Source: DAOTXK01 sp034435395
GTDB taxonomy: Bacteria; Chloroflexota; Anaerolineae; Aggregatilineales; Ch27
Reading direction: 5' to 3'
NCBI GenBank assembly: GCA_034435395.1
Contig: DAOTXK010000023.1
Span: 1 to 17,215 of the forward strand
Length of the DNA: 17,215 nt
The first letter of the stretch is position 1. Each line of letters opens with the position of its first letter. This document shows positions 1 to 7,280 of this stretch, in pieces. The position numbers were made by a program, and so were the translations under genes. Below the pieces are notes generated by a model that made no database searches, was not told where the DNA came from, and saw only the letters and a program-made list of their open reading frames with translations.

Positions 1-402
1 CATAAGCAGCGCCGTCAATACTGCCCCCACAAAGTTGCCGATAAAGACGATCACCCAGTTTCGCAGCAGTCCCCGTGTGCTGACCTTCCCGCCGGCCCAG
101 GACATCACGATCAGGTTGTTGCCGGTGAACAGCTCGGCCCCGGCCACGATCACCAGAATCAGCCCCAGGCAAAAAACCAGGCCGACCAGCAATCTGTTCA
201 GGCCGAAAGGCAGGGCCGCGCCAGACCCGGATGTGGCTACGGTGGTGGCGAAAATCGCCCCCAAAGCGATGAAAGCGCCGGCCAGAACCGCCAGGATGAA
301 CATCGTCACGGCATCGATTTCTGCCTTGCGCGTGCCGACATATTCAGCCCGCCGAGCCATCTCTGGTGGCAACAGGGCGTCAATACGTATCTGCTCTGCC
401 AT
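1..402 (-). CDS. Formate/nitrite transporter (FNT) family protein, 3' end cut by window
   Basis: Membrane channel of the FocA/NirC family, which passes formate, nitrite or a related small monovalent anion across the cytoplasmic membrane. The reading frame is open to the left edge, so 134 residues are visible, about half the usual 260-280. The family signature IVAGAELFTG lies at residues 85-94. A first hydrophobic helix spans about residues 31-56, a second about 66-90, and a third carries the conserved GNFVG at 122-126. The ATG at 402 follows a GAGGAG ribosome site about a dozen bases upstream. The gene diverges from the flippase-like gene. Its predicted extended -10 lies next to a CRP/FNR palindrome in a class II position, which would fit oxygen- or metabolite-controlled expression. 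The exact anion cannot be told from this half. Confidence 0.9.
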   Translation of the reverse strand, partial: MAEQIRIDALLPPEMARRAEYVGTRKAEIDAVTMFILAVLAGAFIALGAIFATTVATSGSGAALPFGLNRLLVGLVFCLGLILVIVAGAELFTGNNLIVMSWAGGKVSTRGLLRNWVIVFIGNFVGAVLTALLM

Positions 403-481
403 ATGAAACAGCTTCTCCTCTGGGTTGTCAGCAATGCCCCTACCCGGGGACATCCGAAGGTACACGGTACGATCCGCACCC

Positions 482-490
482 ATTGTAACA
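482..490 (-). promoter_or_regulatory. Predicted extended -10 promoter of the FNT transporter gene
   Basis: On the minus strand the sequence reads TGTTACAAT, an extended -10 (TGn plus TACAAT, five of six matches to TATAAT). The start of transcription would fall near 475-477, giving a leader of about 74 bases. No good -35 hexamer is present; the region where it would lie is occupied by the CRP/FNR palindrome at 511-526, as expected for an activator-dependent promoter. Confidence 0.5.
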
Positions 491-510
491 GGACCTGCCC
501 GACTTTAATA

Positions 511-526
511 TGTGATAAAAATCACA
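511..526. promoter_or_regulatory. CRP/FNR-family operator, perfect palindrome
   Basis: TGTGATAAAAATCACA is a perfect inverted repeat (TGTGAT, four-base centre, ATCACA) and matches the E. coli CRP consensus half-sites TGTGA-N6-TCACA exactly. Members of the CRP/FNR superfamily bind such sites as dimers. Its centre (518.5) lies about 41-44 bases upstream of the predicted start of the FNT transcript (minus strand) and about 61-62 bases upstream of a candidate start for the flippase-like gene (plus strand). These are the two classical activator spacings. Which regulator binds is unknown; no regulator gene is in the window. Confidence 0.75.
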
Positions 527-547
527 ATCTGTGCAGTAGCGCGTATG

Positions 548-574
548 GTGACAGCCCTGGGCAGGGAGTACAAT
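548..574 (+). promoter_or_regulatory. Candidate promoter of the flippase-like gene
   Basis: GTGACA at 548-553 (five of six matches to TTGACA) is followed after a short 15-base spacer by TACAAT at 569-574 (five of six). Transcription would start near 580, about 43 bases before the ATG at 624. The short spacer makes this a weak basal promoter, which would fit help from the activator site upstream. Confidence 0.35.
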
Positions 575-623
575 AGCCGCCAGCTAGACCAGACAGTCGC
601 CTGGCATCCTGACAAGGTTACCC

Positions 624-1661
624 ATGAAACGCTGGCCACATCTGACACTGGGTCTGTTGGTGAGCGCCTTTTTCCTGTGGCTTGCCCTGCGCGACCTGGA
701 CTGGAACGGGGTAGCGGCCATCCTGGGAGCCGCTCACTGGGGATACGGGCTGCTGGCCCTGCTCATCTGGACGCTGGGGCTGGCCGCGCGGGCGGTGCGC
801 TGGCAGGTCCTGCTGGGCGGGCGGGTCTCCTGGCTGCCCACCTTTCATATCCTGAACATCGGCTTCGTCATCAACAACACCCTGCCTTTCCGGGTGGGCG
901 AGCTGGTCCGGGCCTATCTCATGGGGCGCGGCGAATCCCGCGTTTCCGCCTGGGCAGCGCTGAGTACCATCGTCGCCGAACGGCTTCTGGACATGCTGGC
1001 GGTCGTCCTGATGCTGGCGGCGGTCCTCCCGACACTGGTCATCCAGACAGCCGCCGTGACCAGCGCCCTGCTGCTGGGTGGCCTGGCGGTCGCCGGTTCG
1101 GCCACGTTGCTGGTTTTTGCCCATCGGCGTCAGTGGGCCCAGGCGATCCTGGCGCTGATCCTGCGTCTCCTGCCCTTCCTTTCCCGGCTGAATCTGGCCG
1201 CGCTGCTGGACCGCGTACTGGACGGCCTGCAACCGCTCACCACCCGCCGGGGGCTGTTGGGTGCGGCGTCGTGGACTGGCATCGGGTGGCTCTTTTCCAC
1301 GGCAGGCTCGTGGGTCCTGGCGCTGGCCTTCCCTGACCTGCCGCAGACGCCCGTCATGCGGGCCGCCTTAACGCTGTCAGTCGTGGCAGCCTCGTTCAGC
1401 ATCATCATCCCCTTCACCCTGGCGAGCGTCGGGCCGTTCGAGGCGGCGGCGGTGTTCGCTTTGCTGACGGCGGATGTGCCCCAGGAAGTGGCTGCCGCCT
1501 ATGCCCTGGTATGGCATACCGGGGTGGTGCTGACCTATGCCCTCTGGGGCGCGCTCGGCATGCTGGCGCTGGGGTTGTCGCCGGGTATGATCCGTCAGGG
1601 GGCGGCGACGCTGGGCGAGCGCGTTTCGTCTCAAGCGCCGGAATACGGATCAGATCGATAA
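624..1661 (+). CDS. Lysylphosphatidylglycerol synthase TM-domain / flippase-like integral membrane protein
   Basis: A 345-residue polytopic membrane protein of the family that shares the flippase-type transmembrane domain of MprF and archaeal AglD (LPG_synthase_TM). Such proteins move or modify lipids or lipid-linked sugars. Family landmarks are visible: NNTLPFRVGELVRAYLMG at about 84-101, ERLLD at 119-123, and an SVGPFEAAA segment in the last third that corresponds to the family's P-G-G-G-FE-aa region. About eight hydrophobic segments are visible. There is no aminoacyl-transferase domain, so it is not a full MprF. The ATG at 624 has AAGG seven bases upstream. The last 12 bases overlap the convergent glycosyltransferase gene, which may supply a sugar donor or product for the same envelope pathway (inference). 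The substrate is unknown. Confidence 0.8.
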   Translation: MKRWPHLTLGLLVSAFFLWLALRDLDWNGVAAILGAAHWGYGLLALLIWTLGLAARAVRWQVLLGGRVSWLPTFHILNIGFVINNTLPFRVGELVRAYLMGRGESRVSAWAALSTIVAERLLDMLAVVLMLAAVLPTLVIQTAAVTSALLLGGLAVAGSATLLVFAHRRQWAQAILALILRLLPFLSRLNLAALLDRVLDGLQPLTTRRGLLGAASWTGIGWLFSTAGSWVLALAFPDLPQTPVMRAALTLSVVAASFSIIIPFTLASVGPFEAAAVFALLTADVPQEVAAAYALVWHTGVVLTYALWGALGMLALGLSPGMIRQGAATLGERVSSQAPEYGSDR

Positions 1662-3236
1662 CCGCCCCTGTATCGCCGGGCCTCGGTCCCTGCCCAGACG
1701 CAGCAACACATCTTCCATCACGCTCCACACCGCCACCGCGCCAAAAGCGACGGCGTAGATGAACAGGAATGGCGCGAGGGACGGCGCTACCCGGACCGCG
1801 TACAGCCCGCCAGCCGCCGCGTAAATGGCCAGCAGGGCCTCGCCGACCGCCGTCCGGCCAGTGCCCAGGGCATAACGGCTGCGTTGCCAGGCTTCGCCGT
1901 GGAACTTGGGCGTGCGGCGGAACACGTTGGGTCGCCCGCGCAGGGCATCCACCACAGCCAGCGTGTTGCTCAGGGCCAGCCCGGTCCCCATCACCACCAG
2001 CGCCGGAAAGGCCAGCAGCCGCCGTGGCCAGTCCCCATACAGATAGCGCTGACTGCACCCGTACAACAGCGGCGGCCCCAAACCGGCCAGCCCCAGCGGC
2101 GCTAACGGCAGGCGGTGCAGCGCCCCAGCCCACAGCAGCGGCGGCGCCAGCAGTAACAGGAGCAGCATCAACGGGTGCACGACGTACTGGCACAGGTGCA
2201 GCGTGCTCATGAACTTCTGGCGCAGGGTCAGGCACTCGCTTCGCCACAGCGCCCCCCCCAGCCGCAACAGGTTCTGCGTATTGCCTTTCGCCCAACGCGC
2301 CTGCTGCTGCTTATAGGCCGCCAGTTGCGGCGGGATTTCGGCGGGGACCGCCACATCTGGCAGGTAGAGGAAGCGCCAGCCGCGCAGTTGGGCGCGATAG
2401 CTGAGGTCCAGGTCTTCGGAAAGAGTCGCGTCGGACCAGCCGCCCGCGTCGCGGATACAATCGGCGCGCCAGACACCGGCTGATCCGCTGAAATTCAGCA
2501 ACAGTCCCCCCCGGCTGCGCGCCGTCTGTTCGATCACAAAATGGCTGTCCAGGATGAGGGCCTGGGCGCGCGTCAGCAGGTTCTCTTCCGGATTGAGATG
2601 TGCCCAGCGAGTCTGCACCATACCCAGGCGCGCACTGGCGCGAAAGTACGGCGCGACCCGTCGCAGAAAGTCCGCTGGGGGCACGAAGTCAGCGTCGAAG
2701 ACGGCGATAAGCTCGTCCGATGTCCGCGCCAGCCCTAAGGCGAGCGCCCCGGCCTTATAGCCCGTCCGCCCCTCCCGCCGGAGATGCGCAATATCCAGCC
2801 CCGCCTGGGCGTGGTGCATCACCCGCCGCGCGATCAGGTCGCCGGTGTCATCCGTCGAATCATCCAACACCTGCACGCGCAGCCGGTCGCGCGGATAGTC
2901 CAGCGCCGCCACCGCATCGATCAGCCGCCCGATGACGGCCCGTTCATTGTAGACCGGAAGTTGCACGGTCACGGCCGGCAGGTCCGCGTCGTCCACCAGC
3001 GGCAGCGGCGGTACCCGGTGCCGGTGACGCCACCACAGCGCCAGCAAAAGCAGCGTCCCCAGCCCATAAACGGCCAGGGCCACCGCACTCAACACGTATG
3101 TAACCGTCAGCGAGCCGATCACCAGGGCCATGGCCCGCCGATGGTAACGTGTGGATAGCAGGCGCGCAACCTGCGTCTGATCGGCGACCCTTGCCCCGCT
3201 GGTCTCGGTCCAGCCCTCGCCCGGCGCAGGTGACAT
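1650..3236 (-). CDS. Processive family-2 membrane glycosyltransferase (cellulose/mannan synthase-like)
   Basis: A 528-residue inverting GT2 enzyme of the BcsA/CslA type that transfers sugars from a nucleotide-sugar at the inner membrane face. An N-terminal hydrophobic segment lies at about 36-68. The GT-A core follows, with LPVYNE at 93-98, DDSTDDT at about 125-131, DAD at 181-183, the acceptor/catalytic motif TLSEDLD at about 271-277 and QQARW (Q-x-x-R-W) at about 312-316. At least four C-terminal hydrophobic segments complete the usual processive architecture. The ATG at 3236 is chosen because GAGGTG lies five bases upstream; an in-frame GTG at 3242 is the alternative. The gene diverges from a CruF-like carotenoid gene. 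GT2 enzymes such as CruG glycosylate hydroxylated carotenoids, but the long Q-x-x-R-W architecture looks more like a polysaccharide or glycolipid synthase. The sugar is not predictable. Confidence 0.87.
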   Translation of the reverse strand: MSPAPGEGWTETSGARVADQTQVARLLSTRYHRRAMALVIGSLTVTYVLSAVALAVYGLGTLLLLALWWRHRHRVPPLPLVDDADLPAVTVQLPVYNERAVIGRLIDAVAALDYPRDRLRVQVLDDSTDDTGDLIARRVMHHAQAGLDIAHLRREGRTGYKAGALALGLARTSDELIAVFDADFVPPADFLRRVAPYFRASARLGMVQTRWAHLNPEENLLTRAQALILDSHFVIEQTARSRGGLLLNFSGSAGVWRADCIRDAGGWSDATLSEDLDLSYRAQLRGWRFLYLPDVAVPAEIPPQLAAYKQQQARWAKGNTQNLLRLGGALWRSECLTLRQKFMSTLHLCQYVVHPLMLLLLLLAPPLLWAGALHRLPLAPLGLAGLGPPLLYGCSQRYLYGDWPRRLLAFPALVVMGTGLALSNTLAVVDALRGRPNVFRRTPKFHGEAWQRSRYALGTGRTAVGEALLAIYAAAGGLYAVRVAPSLAPFLFIYAVAFGAVAVWSVMEDVLLRLGRDRGPAIQGRLSI

Positions 3237-3335
3237 CGCCACCTCAGGCCGAACCGGTTATACTCACCGCGACCTAACACGCTCACCACCGGGCCTGCCT
3301 CGCGGCACGCGGCCCTACACCGCTGAAACCGGCGC

Positions 3336-4205
3336 ATGACCATCCATCCGGTGTATCTGGCCTTCGAACTGCTCTCGTATGGTCTCTTTGCGGCCTGCCT
3401 GTGGCACGCCATCAAACGGGGACGCCACCGCGCGCTGGAATTGACCACCGCGCTCCTCTATGGCGTATGCCTGGAATGGATGACGCTGCGCCAGCTGGAG
3501 GCTTACCGCTACGGGCAGTTTCTGGTTATGATCGACGGCGCTCCGCTGACCATCGGCGTGGGCTGGTCGGTGATCATTTACAGTGCCATGGCGCTTTCCG
3601 ACCGCCTCGACCTGCCAGAGACCGCCCGCCCCTGGCTGGACGGTTTACTGGCCCTCAACATCGACCTGGCCATGGATACCATCGCCATCCGCCTGGGCAT
3701 GTGGCACTGGGGAATCGTGGCGCTGGACGAGCAGTGGTTCGGCGTGCCCTGGGTTAACTTTTGGGCATGGTTCATCATCGTCACGTCGTATTCGGCAGCC
3801 GTGCGCGGCCTGCGCCTGTGGCGCGGGCATCGGGTTCGGCGCTGGTTTTATGGGCCGGCGGTGTTGGTCGTGTCCCTGGCTGTGCTGGCCGTCACGAACC
3901 GGGCCTACCGGTCCATCCCCGTGCCGCCAGAGACCGCCCTGGGAGGCATACTGCTGCTCGCCGCCAGCGGACTGTACATGGTGTATCGCACCCGCCCCCG
4001 CGTGCAGCGCGCCGGGCCTCCGGATGCGACCGTGATCGCGGTGCCGCTGGCCTTTCACCTCCTGTATATCGGCGCGGGCATCCACTACGGTTTTTATGCC
4101 GAAACCCCGGCCCTGGCCGTGGTCGGAGGGGCCATGTTCATCCTTGGCCTGGCCGTTCACCTGTGGCCGTGGTGGGTCGGGAGGCGGAAGCAGACGACGG
4201 CCTAG
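3336..4205 (+). CDS. CruF-like carotenoid biosynthesis family membrane protein (DUF422 type)
   Basis: A 289-residue integral membrane protein with about seven hydrophobic segments. It resembles the CruF / bisanhydrobacterioruberin hydratase family, which adds water to the end of psi-type carotenoids. The supporting stretch has acidic residues spaced in a helix (D102, D110, D114), GMWHW at 121-125, then WFGVPWVNFWAW at 134-145, matching the family pattern of D..D, G-x-W-x-W and GVPxxNFxxW. The ATG at 3336 has no strong ribosome site upstream. A TATACT hexamer at 3259-3264 could be a -10 but lacks a -35 partner. The gene diverges from the GT2 gene across about 99 bases and converges on the aminotransferase with an 18-base gap. 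The assignment is from motif memory; an uncharacterised membrane protein is the alternative. Confidence 0.55.
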   Translation: MTIHPVYLAFELLSYGLFAACLWHAIKRGRHRALELTTALLYGVCLEWMTLRQLEAYRYGQFLVMIDGAPLTIGVGWSVIIYSAMALSDRLDLPETARPWLDGLLALNIDLAMDTIAIRLGMWHWGIVALDEQWFGVPWVNFWAWFIIVTSYSAAVRGLRLWRGHRVRRWFYGPAVLVVSLAVLAVTNRAYRSIPVPPETALGGILLLAASGLYMVYRTRPRVQRAGPPDATVIAVPLAFHLLYIGAGIHYGFYAETPALAVVGGAMFILGLAVHLWPWWVGRRKQTTA

Positions 4206-4223
4206 CCCCGTCACGCCCTGAAT

Positions 4224-5396
4224 TCACCGCCGCCAGCGTTGCAGGCGCTCCGCCGCTGCCTGTAATGTCTCCTCCCGCTTGCAGAAAGTGAAACGCGCCA
4301 GATGGCGACCGCCCTGCCGGTTGGCCTCGCTGAAGAAGGCGGTGGCCGGGATGCAGGCCACGCCCACCTCCGTGATCAGGTAGCGGGCGAAGGCCATGGC
4401 GTCGCCGTCAAACCGGTCGCTGAAGTCGGCTGCCAGGTAAAACGCGCCCATCAACGGCGGCGCGGCGAGCTTTAACCCGGCGGCCTGCAACATTCCCGCC
4501 GTAAAGTCCCGGCGTGGCTGGTAGAACGCCAGCAATTCATCGTAATAACTGGGCGGCAGCTGGAGCGCGGCGGCGACCGCTTGCTGCAACGCATGGGCCA
4601 CGGCGAACATGCTGAACTCGTGAATGCGTTTGATCCCTTCCAGCAGGTCCGCCGGGCCGAGGCACCAGCCGATCTTAAAACCGGTGATGCTGAAAGTCTT
4701 GCCCGCGCTGCTAATGGTGAGGGTGCGGCTGGCCATGCCGGGCAGGGTCGCCAGCCGGACGTGCGCCGCCCCATCGTACAGCAGATGCTCGTAGACCTCG
4801 TCGGTGATGGCGATCACGTCCCACCGCTGACACAGGTCGGCGATAGCCGCCAGCTCCTCGCGGCTGAACACCTTGCCCGTCGGGTTATGGGGCGTGTTGA
4901 CGATGATGGCCCGCGTCCGCCGGTTAAACGCCGCCGCCAGCTCGTCCGGGTCAAAGGCCCAGGTCGGCGGGCGCAGCGGCACATAACGCGGCACCCCCCC
5001 GGCCATGGTGATGTTGGGCACATAGGTGTCGAAGAATGGCTCAAAAACGATCACCTCGTCACCCGGGTTGACCAACCCCAGCATGGCGAAAAAAATACCC
5101 AGGGACGCCCCGGCGACGATCAGCACTTCCCGGTCCGGGTCAACTGCCTGCCCGTAGTGCTGGCGAGCGTGACCGGCCACTGCCTCCCGCAGCGCGGGAG
5201 TTCCCATCGACGGCGCATACTGGGCCGTCCTGCCGGATCGCAGCGCCGCCACCGCCGCCGCGATCACGTCCGGCGGGCCGTCGAAATCCGGCGCGCCCTG
5301 GCTGAGGTTGACGGCCTCATACTGGCGAGCCAGGGTGTTGATCTCAGCAAAAACGCTGGGGCCAACGTGGCTGACACGGTCGGCCATCGAGGTCAT
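4224..5396 (-). CDS. Class I/II PLP-dependent aminotransferase (methionine/kynurenine/glutamine transaminase-like)
   Basis: A 390-residue fold-type I aminotransferase that moves an amino group from an amino acid to a 2-oxo acid using pyridoxal phosphate. It shows the substrate-side LSQGAPDF at 31-38, NTPHNPTGK at 167-175, TDEVYEHL at 198-205, the Schiff-base lysine K233 in SSAGKTFSITGFKIGW, and the carboxylate-binding R368 in ARFTF. The GKTFS-TG-KIGW form is typical of the YbdL / kynurenine-glutamine transaminase K group rather than AspC. The ATG at 5396 is preferred over an upstream GTG at 5465 because GGAGGGG sits nine bases before it; ATG 5387 is also in frame. It is the last gene of a probable serA-hypothetical-aminotransferase unit, so it may use serine-pathway or related oxo acids, but the true substrate is open. 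Confidence 0.88.
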   Translation of the reverse strand: MTSMADRVSHVGPSVFAEINTLARQYEAVNLSQGAPDFDGPPDVIAAAVAALRSGRTAQYAPSMGTPALREAVAGHARQHYGQAVDPDREVLIVAGASLGIFFAMLGLVNPGDEVIVFEPFFDTYVPNITMAGGVPRYVPLRPPTWAFDPDELAAAFNRRTRAIIVNTPHNPTGKVFSREELAAIADLCQRWDVIAITDEVYEHLLYDGAAHVRLATLPGMASRTLTISSAGKTFSITGFKIGWCLGPADLLEGIKRIHEFSMFAVAHALQQAVAAALQLPPSYYDELLAFYQPRRDFTAGMLQAAGLKLAAPPLMGAFYLAADFSDRFDGDAMAFARYLITEVGVACIPATAFFSEANRQGGRHLARFTFCKREETLQAAAERLQRWRR

Positions 5397-5488
5397 CTTC
5401 CACCACCCCTCCGCCGATGAAACCGCCCCTGCCCTGCCGGTGGCGATGCCCAACCTGTACCACACACCGCCGCGCCAGTTGTCGCCTG

Positions 5489-5956
5489 CTACAACTCCAG
5501 ATCATCGATGAAGGAGTCGATCTCGTCGTCACGGTCGGCATCTTCCTCGTAGAAACGGCGTTTGTAGCGGCGTTTACTGGCCTCATCCGGGCGGTCGGAA
5601 GGCTCATCAAGGCGGGAGGGGGGCGCTGGCGGCGGCCGCACAGCCCCCTGCTCGCCGCCGCCTAGCCGCGCGTCGAACTGCTGGTCATAGCGGGCGCGAA
5701 TATCGGCGGCGTTTCGGCGTCCACCGGACCGGCGCGGGCGAGGCCGATAATCGGGCGTATCCTCGCCGAACAGGCCGGCATCGCCCAGGTCTTTGTCCGA
5801 ACGGCCCAGGGCCACTCCCAGCCCGCCCAGCACATCCCCGAAGATGCCCGACCGGACCACCACCCACAACACCCCGCCCAGAATAATCAGGCCGAGGCAG
5901 GCCACCGCACCAATAACAACCACAGCCGTAGTACCGATCGGCGGCACCGACTCCAT
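5489..5956 (-). CDS. Small membrane-anchored hypothetical protein with acidic C-terminus
   Basis: I do not recognise a family. The 155-residue product has one hydrophobic helix at about residues 9-36, then a polar and probably disordered tail. The tail is rich in Arg, Asp, Pro and Gly, with a basic patch SKRRYKRRF followed by a strongly acidic end (EEDADRDDEIDSFIDDLEL). The short N-terminus and positively charged tail suggest that the tail is cytoplasmic. It has a good ribosome site (AGGAG, seven bases before the ATG). It starts 28 bases after the serA stop and precedes the aminotransferase by 92 bases, so it is probably co-transcribed with both. Good initiation signal and coding-like composition support a real gene. 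Function unknown. Confidence 0.7.
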   Translation of the reverse strand: MESVPPIGTTAVVVIGAVACLGLIILGGVLWVVVRSGIFGDVLGGLGVALGRSDKDLGDAGLFGEDTPDYRPRPRRSGGRRNAADIRARYDQQFDARLGGGEQGAVRPPPAPPSRLDEPSDRPDEASKRRYKRRFYEEDADRDDEIDSFIDDLEL

Positions 5957-5984
5957 CGCCCTACTCCTTATCCCAGACGGGCGG

Positions 5985-6962
5985 TCAATCGCCGGCGGGG
6001 GCCGGTTTCAGCAGATGGGCGTTGACGACGTTCCGAAACTCGCCCTTGAGCAGCGCGTCACGGACCTGCTCCGCCGCCTGCACGGCCACCGTGATCTGCG
6101 CTTCCCACGTGCTCGCGCCCAGATGGGGGGTGTGTACCACGCCATCCAGGCCGATCAGCGGGTCATCAGGTGGCGGAGGCTCGGCGGGATACACGTCGAC
6201 CGCCGCCCCGGCGACTTTCCCGCTCTTGATCGCCGCCGCCAGCGCCGCCGAATCCACCAATGAACCGCGCGCCGTATTGACGATACGCACGCCGTCCTTC
6301 ATCCTGGCAATGGACTCGGCGTTGATCATATGATAGGTCTCATCATTGGCTGGCGCGTGCAGCGAGACATAGTCACTGCGGGCATATAGCTCGTTCAGCG
6401 TCACGGACGGGGTCTGGAAATGCTCGAAGGTTTCCGGCGGCTTTTGGGGATCGTAAGCGATGGTCGTCATCTCAAACGCCTGGGCGCGGCGGGCGACCGC
6501 CTGGCCGATGCGGCCCAGGCCAATGATGCCCAGCGTCTTACCCCGCAATTCCGTGCCCATGAAGAGCTTCCGATCCCAGCGCCCTTCCTGCAACGACCGA
6601 ACCGCCGCCGGGATATGCCGGGCCATCGCCAGCATCAGGGCAAAGGTGTGCTCGGCGGCAGCGATCGTATTGCCGCCAGGCGTGTTCATCACCACAATGC
6701 CGCGCGCGCTGGCCGCCGCCAGATCGACATTATCCACCCCGGCACCGGCCCGCGCGATCACCTTGAGGATCGGCGCAGCGGCTAGAAACTCCGCATTCAC
6801 CTTGGTGGAACTGCGGACAATCAACGCCTCGGCATCGGCCACCGCCGCCATCGCCTCTTCACGGGACAGCGGGCCTGGCGTGATGCGAAACGCATGCCCG
6901 GCTTCGAGTATCTCAATCGCCGCCCGGTCGAGGTTATCGGCCAGGACAATATGGTATGCCAT
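5985..6962 (-). CDS. serA: D-3-phosphoglycerate dehydrogenase-type 2-hydroxyacid dehydrogenase, short form without ACT domain
   Basis: A 325-residue NAD-dependent D-2-hydroxyacid dehydrogenase that most resembles SerA, which oxidises 3-phosphoglycerate to 3-phosphohydroxypyruvate in the first step of serine synthesis. The nucleotide motif GLGRIG is at 148-153. The catalytic set is R232 (NTARGSLVD), E261 (VYPAEPP) and H280 (TPHLGAST). The RAGAGVDNVD and VMNTPGGNT segments (71-98) are SerA-like. It ends soon after NVVN, so the intervening and ACT serine-sensing domains of the roughly 520-residue form are absent and feedback by serine through ACT is not expected. The ATG at 6962 is chosen over a GTG at 6977. 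A CTGAAA-N17-TAAACT promoter lies just upstream. It is the first gene of the unit with the small membrane protein and the aminotransferase. A related hydroxyacid dehydrogenase such as glyoxylate reductase is the alternative. Confidence 0.85.
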   Translation of the reverse strand: MAYHIVLADNLDRAAIEILEAGHAFRITPGPLSREEAMAAVADAEALIVRSSTKVNAEFLAAAPILKVIARAGAGVDNVDLAAASARGIVVMNTPGGNTIAAAEHTFALMLAMARHIPAAVRSLQEGRWDRKLFMGTELRGKTLGIIGLGRIGQAVARRAQAFEMTTIAYDPQKPPETFEHFQTPSVTLNELYARSDYVSLHAPANDETYHMINAESIARMKDGVRIVNTARGSLVDSAALAAAIKSGKVAGAAVDVYPAEPPPPDDPLIGLDGVVHTPHLGASTWEAQITVAVQAAEQVRDALLKGEFRNVVNAHLLKPAPAGD

Positions 6963-6998
6963 GCACCTATCCCCCACAACAACGGATGCCAGGGGTGG

Positions 6999-7027
6999 AG
7001 TTTACCATTTTCTGGACAGATTTTCAG
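6999..7027 (-). promoter_or_regulatory. Predicted promoter of the serA unit
   Basis: On the minus strand CTGAAA (7027-7022, four of six) is followed after 17 bases by TAAACT (7004-6999, four of six). A TG one base upstream of the -10 makes it an extended -10. The start would be near 6992, leaving a leader of about 30 bases. Confidence 0.45.
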
Positions 7028-7279
7028 GCCAAAACTGACGAATCTGGTCGGGCTAGTTGAACATCCCCCCGCGCCTCCAGGGTGCCAGCCGAAATGGGTA
7101 TGCCGGCGTGGCGTCCGCTGGAAGCCGGCCCATGCACCGCTGGCGGCAGCCAGGCTGCCCCAAAAACGCGGCCTCCCCATAAAACAAAAGATGTTCCCGG
7201 CTGGGAACATCGTATCGCCGCGTCGCGTCGATCTCCAGATGCCGATAGCAGCCCGTCAGCCGGTAACCGGAACGGGTCG
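7028..7279. other. Non-coding interval between serA promoter and FHA gene
   Basis: This is the main part of a 318-base gap without a gene. It holds the intrinsic terminator of the FHA gene at 7180-7211 and a weak six-base hairpin at 7145-7159 (GGCAGC-CAG-GCTGCC) without a U-tract. Open frames crossing it on either strand show no family motif, no ribosome site and continue as shadows of serA. I see no tRNA or recognisable structured RNA. Confidence 0.6.
7180..7211 (-). terminator. Intrinsic terminator of the FHA gene
   Basis: On the minus strand GATGTTCCC (7211-7203) pairs perfectly with GGGAACATC (7198-7190) around a four-base loop AGCC. It is followed directly by TTTTGTTTTA (7189-7180). A nine-base stem, tight loop and U-rich tail form a textbook Rho-independent terminator. 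It lies 69 bases after the FHA stop codon and ahead of the serA promoter, insulating the two units. Confidence 0.88.
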
Positions 7280-7280
7280 C

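Noticed and set aside
512..1336. 274-codon open frame on the plus strand
   Set aside because: It overlaps the flippase-like gene in another frame; its product is Gly/Ala/Arg/Pro-rich without motifs, while the chosen frame has clear membrane helices and family residues.
4581..5420. 279-codon plus-strand frame
   Set aside because: Antisense to the aminotransferase and without any recognisable motif; the aminotransferase frame carries every PLP-site residue.
5397..5465. Longer N-terminus of the aminotransferase from a GTG
   Set aside because: A strong GGAGGGG ribosome site lies inside this extension, nine bases before ATG 5396, and family members begin near that ATG.
7145..7159. Short hairpin GGCAGC-CAG-GCTGCC
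   Set aside because: Six base pairs with a three-base loop and no U-tract. The true terminator is the nearby nine-base stem at 7190-7211.
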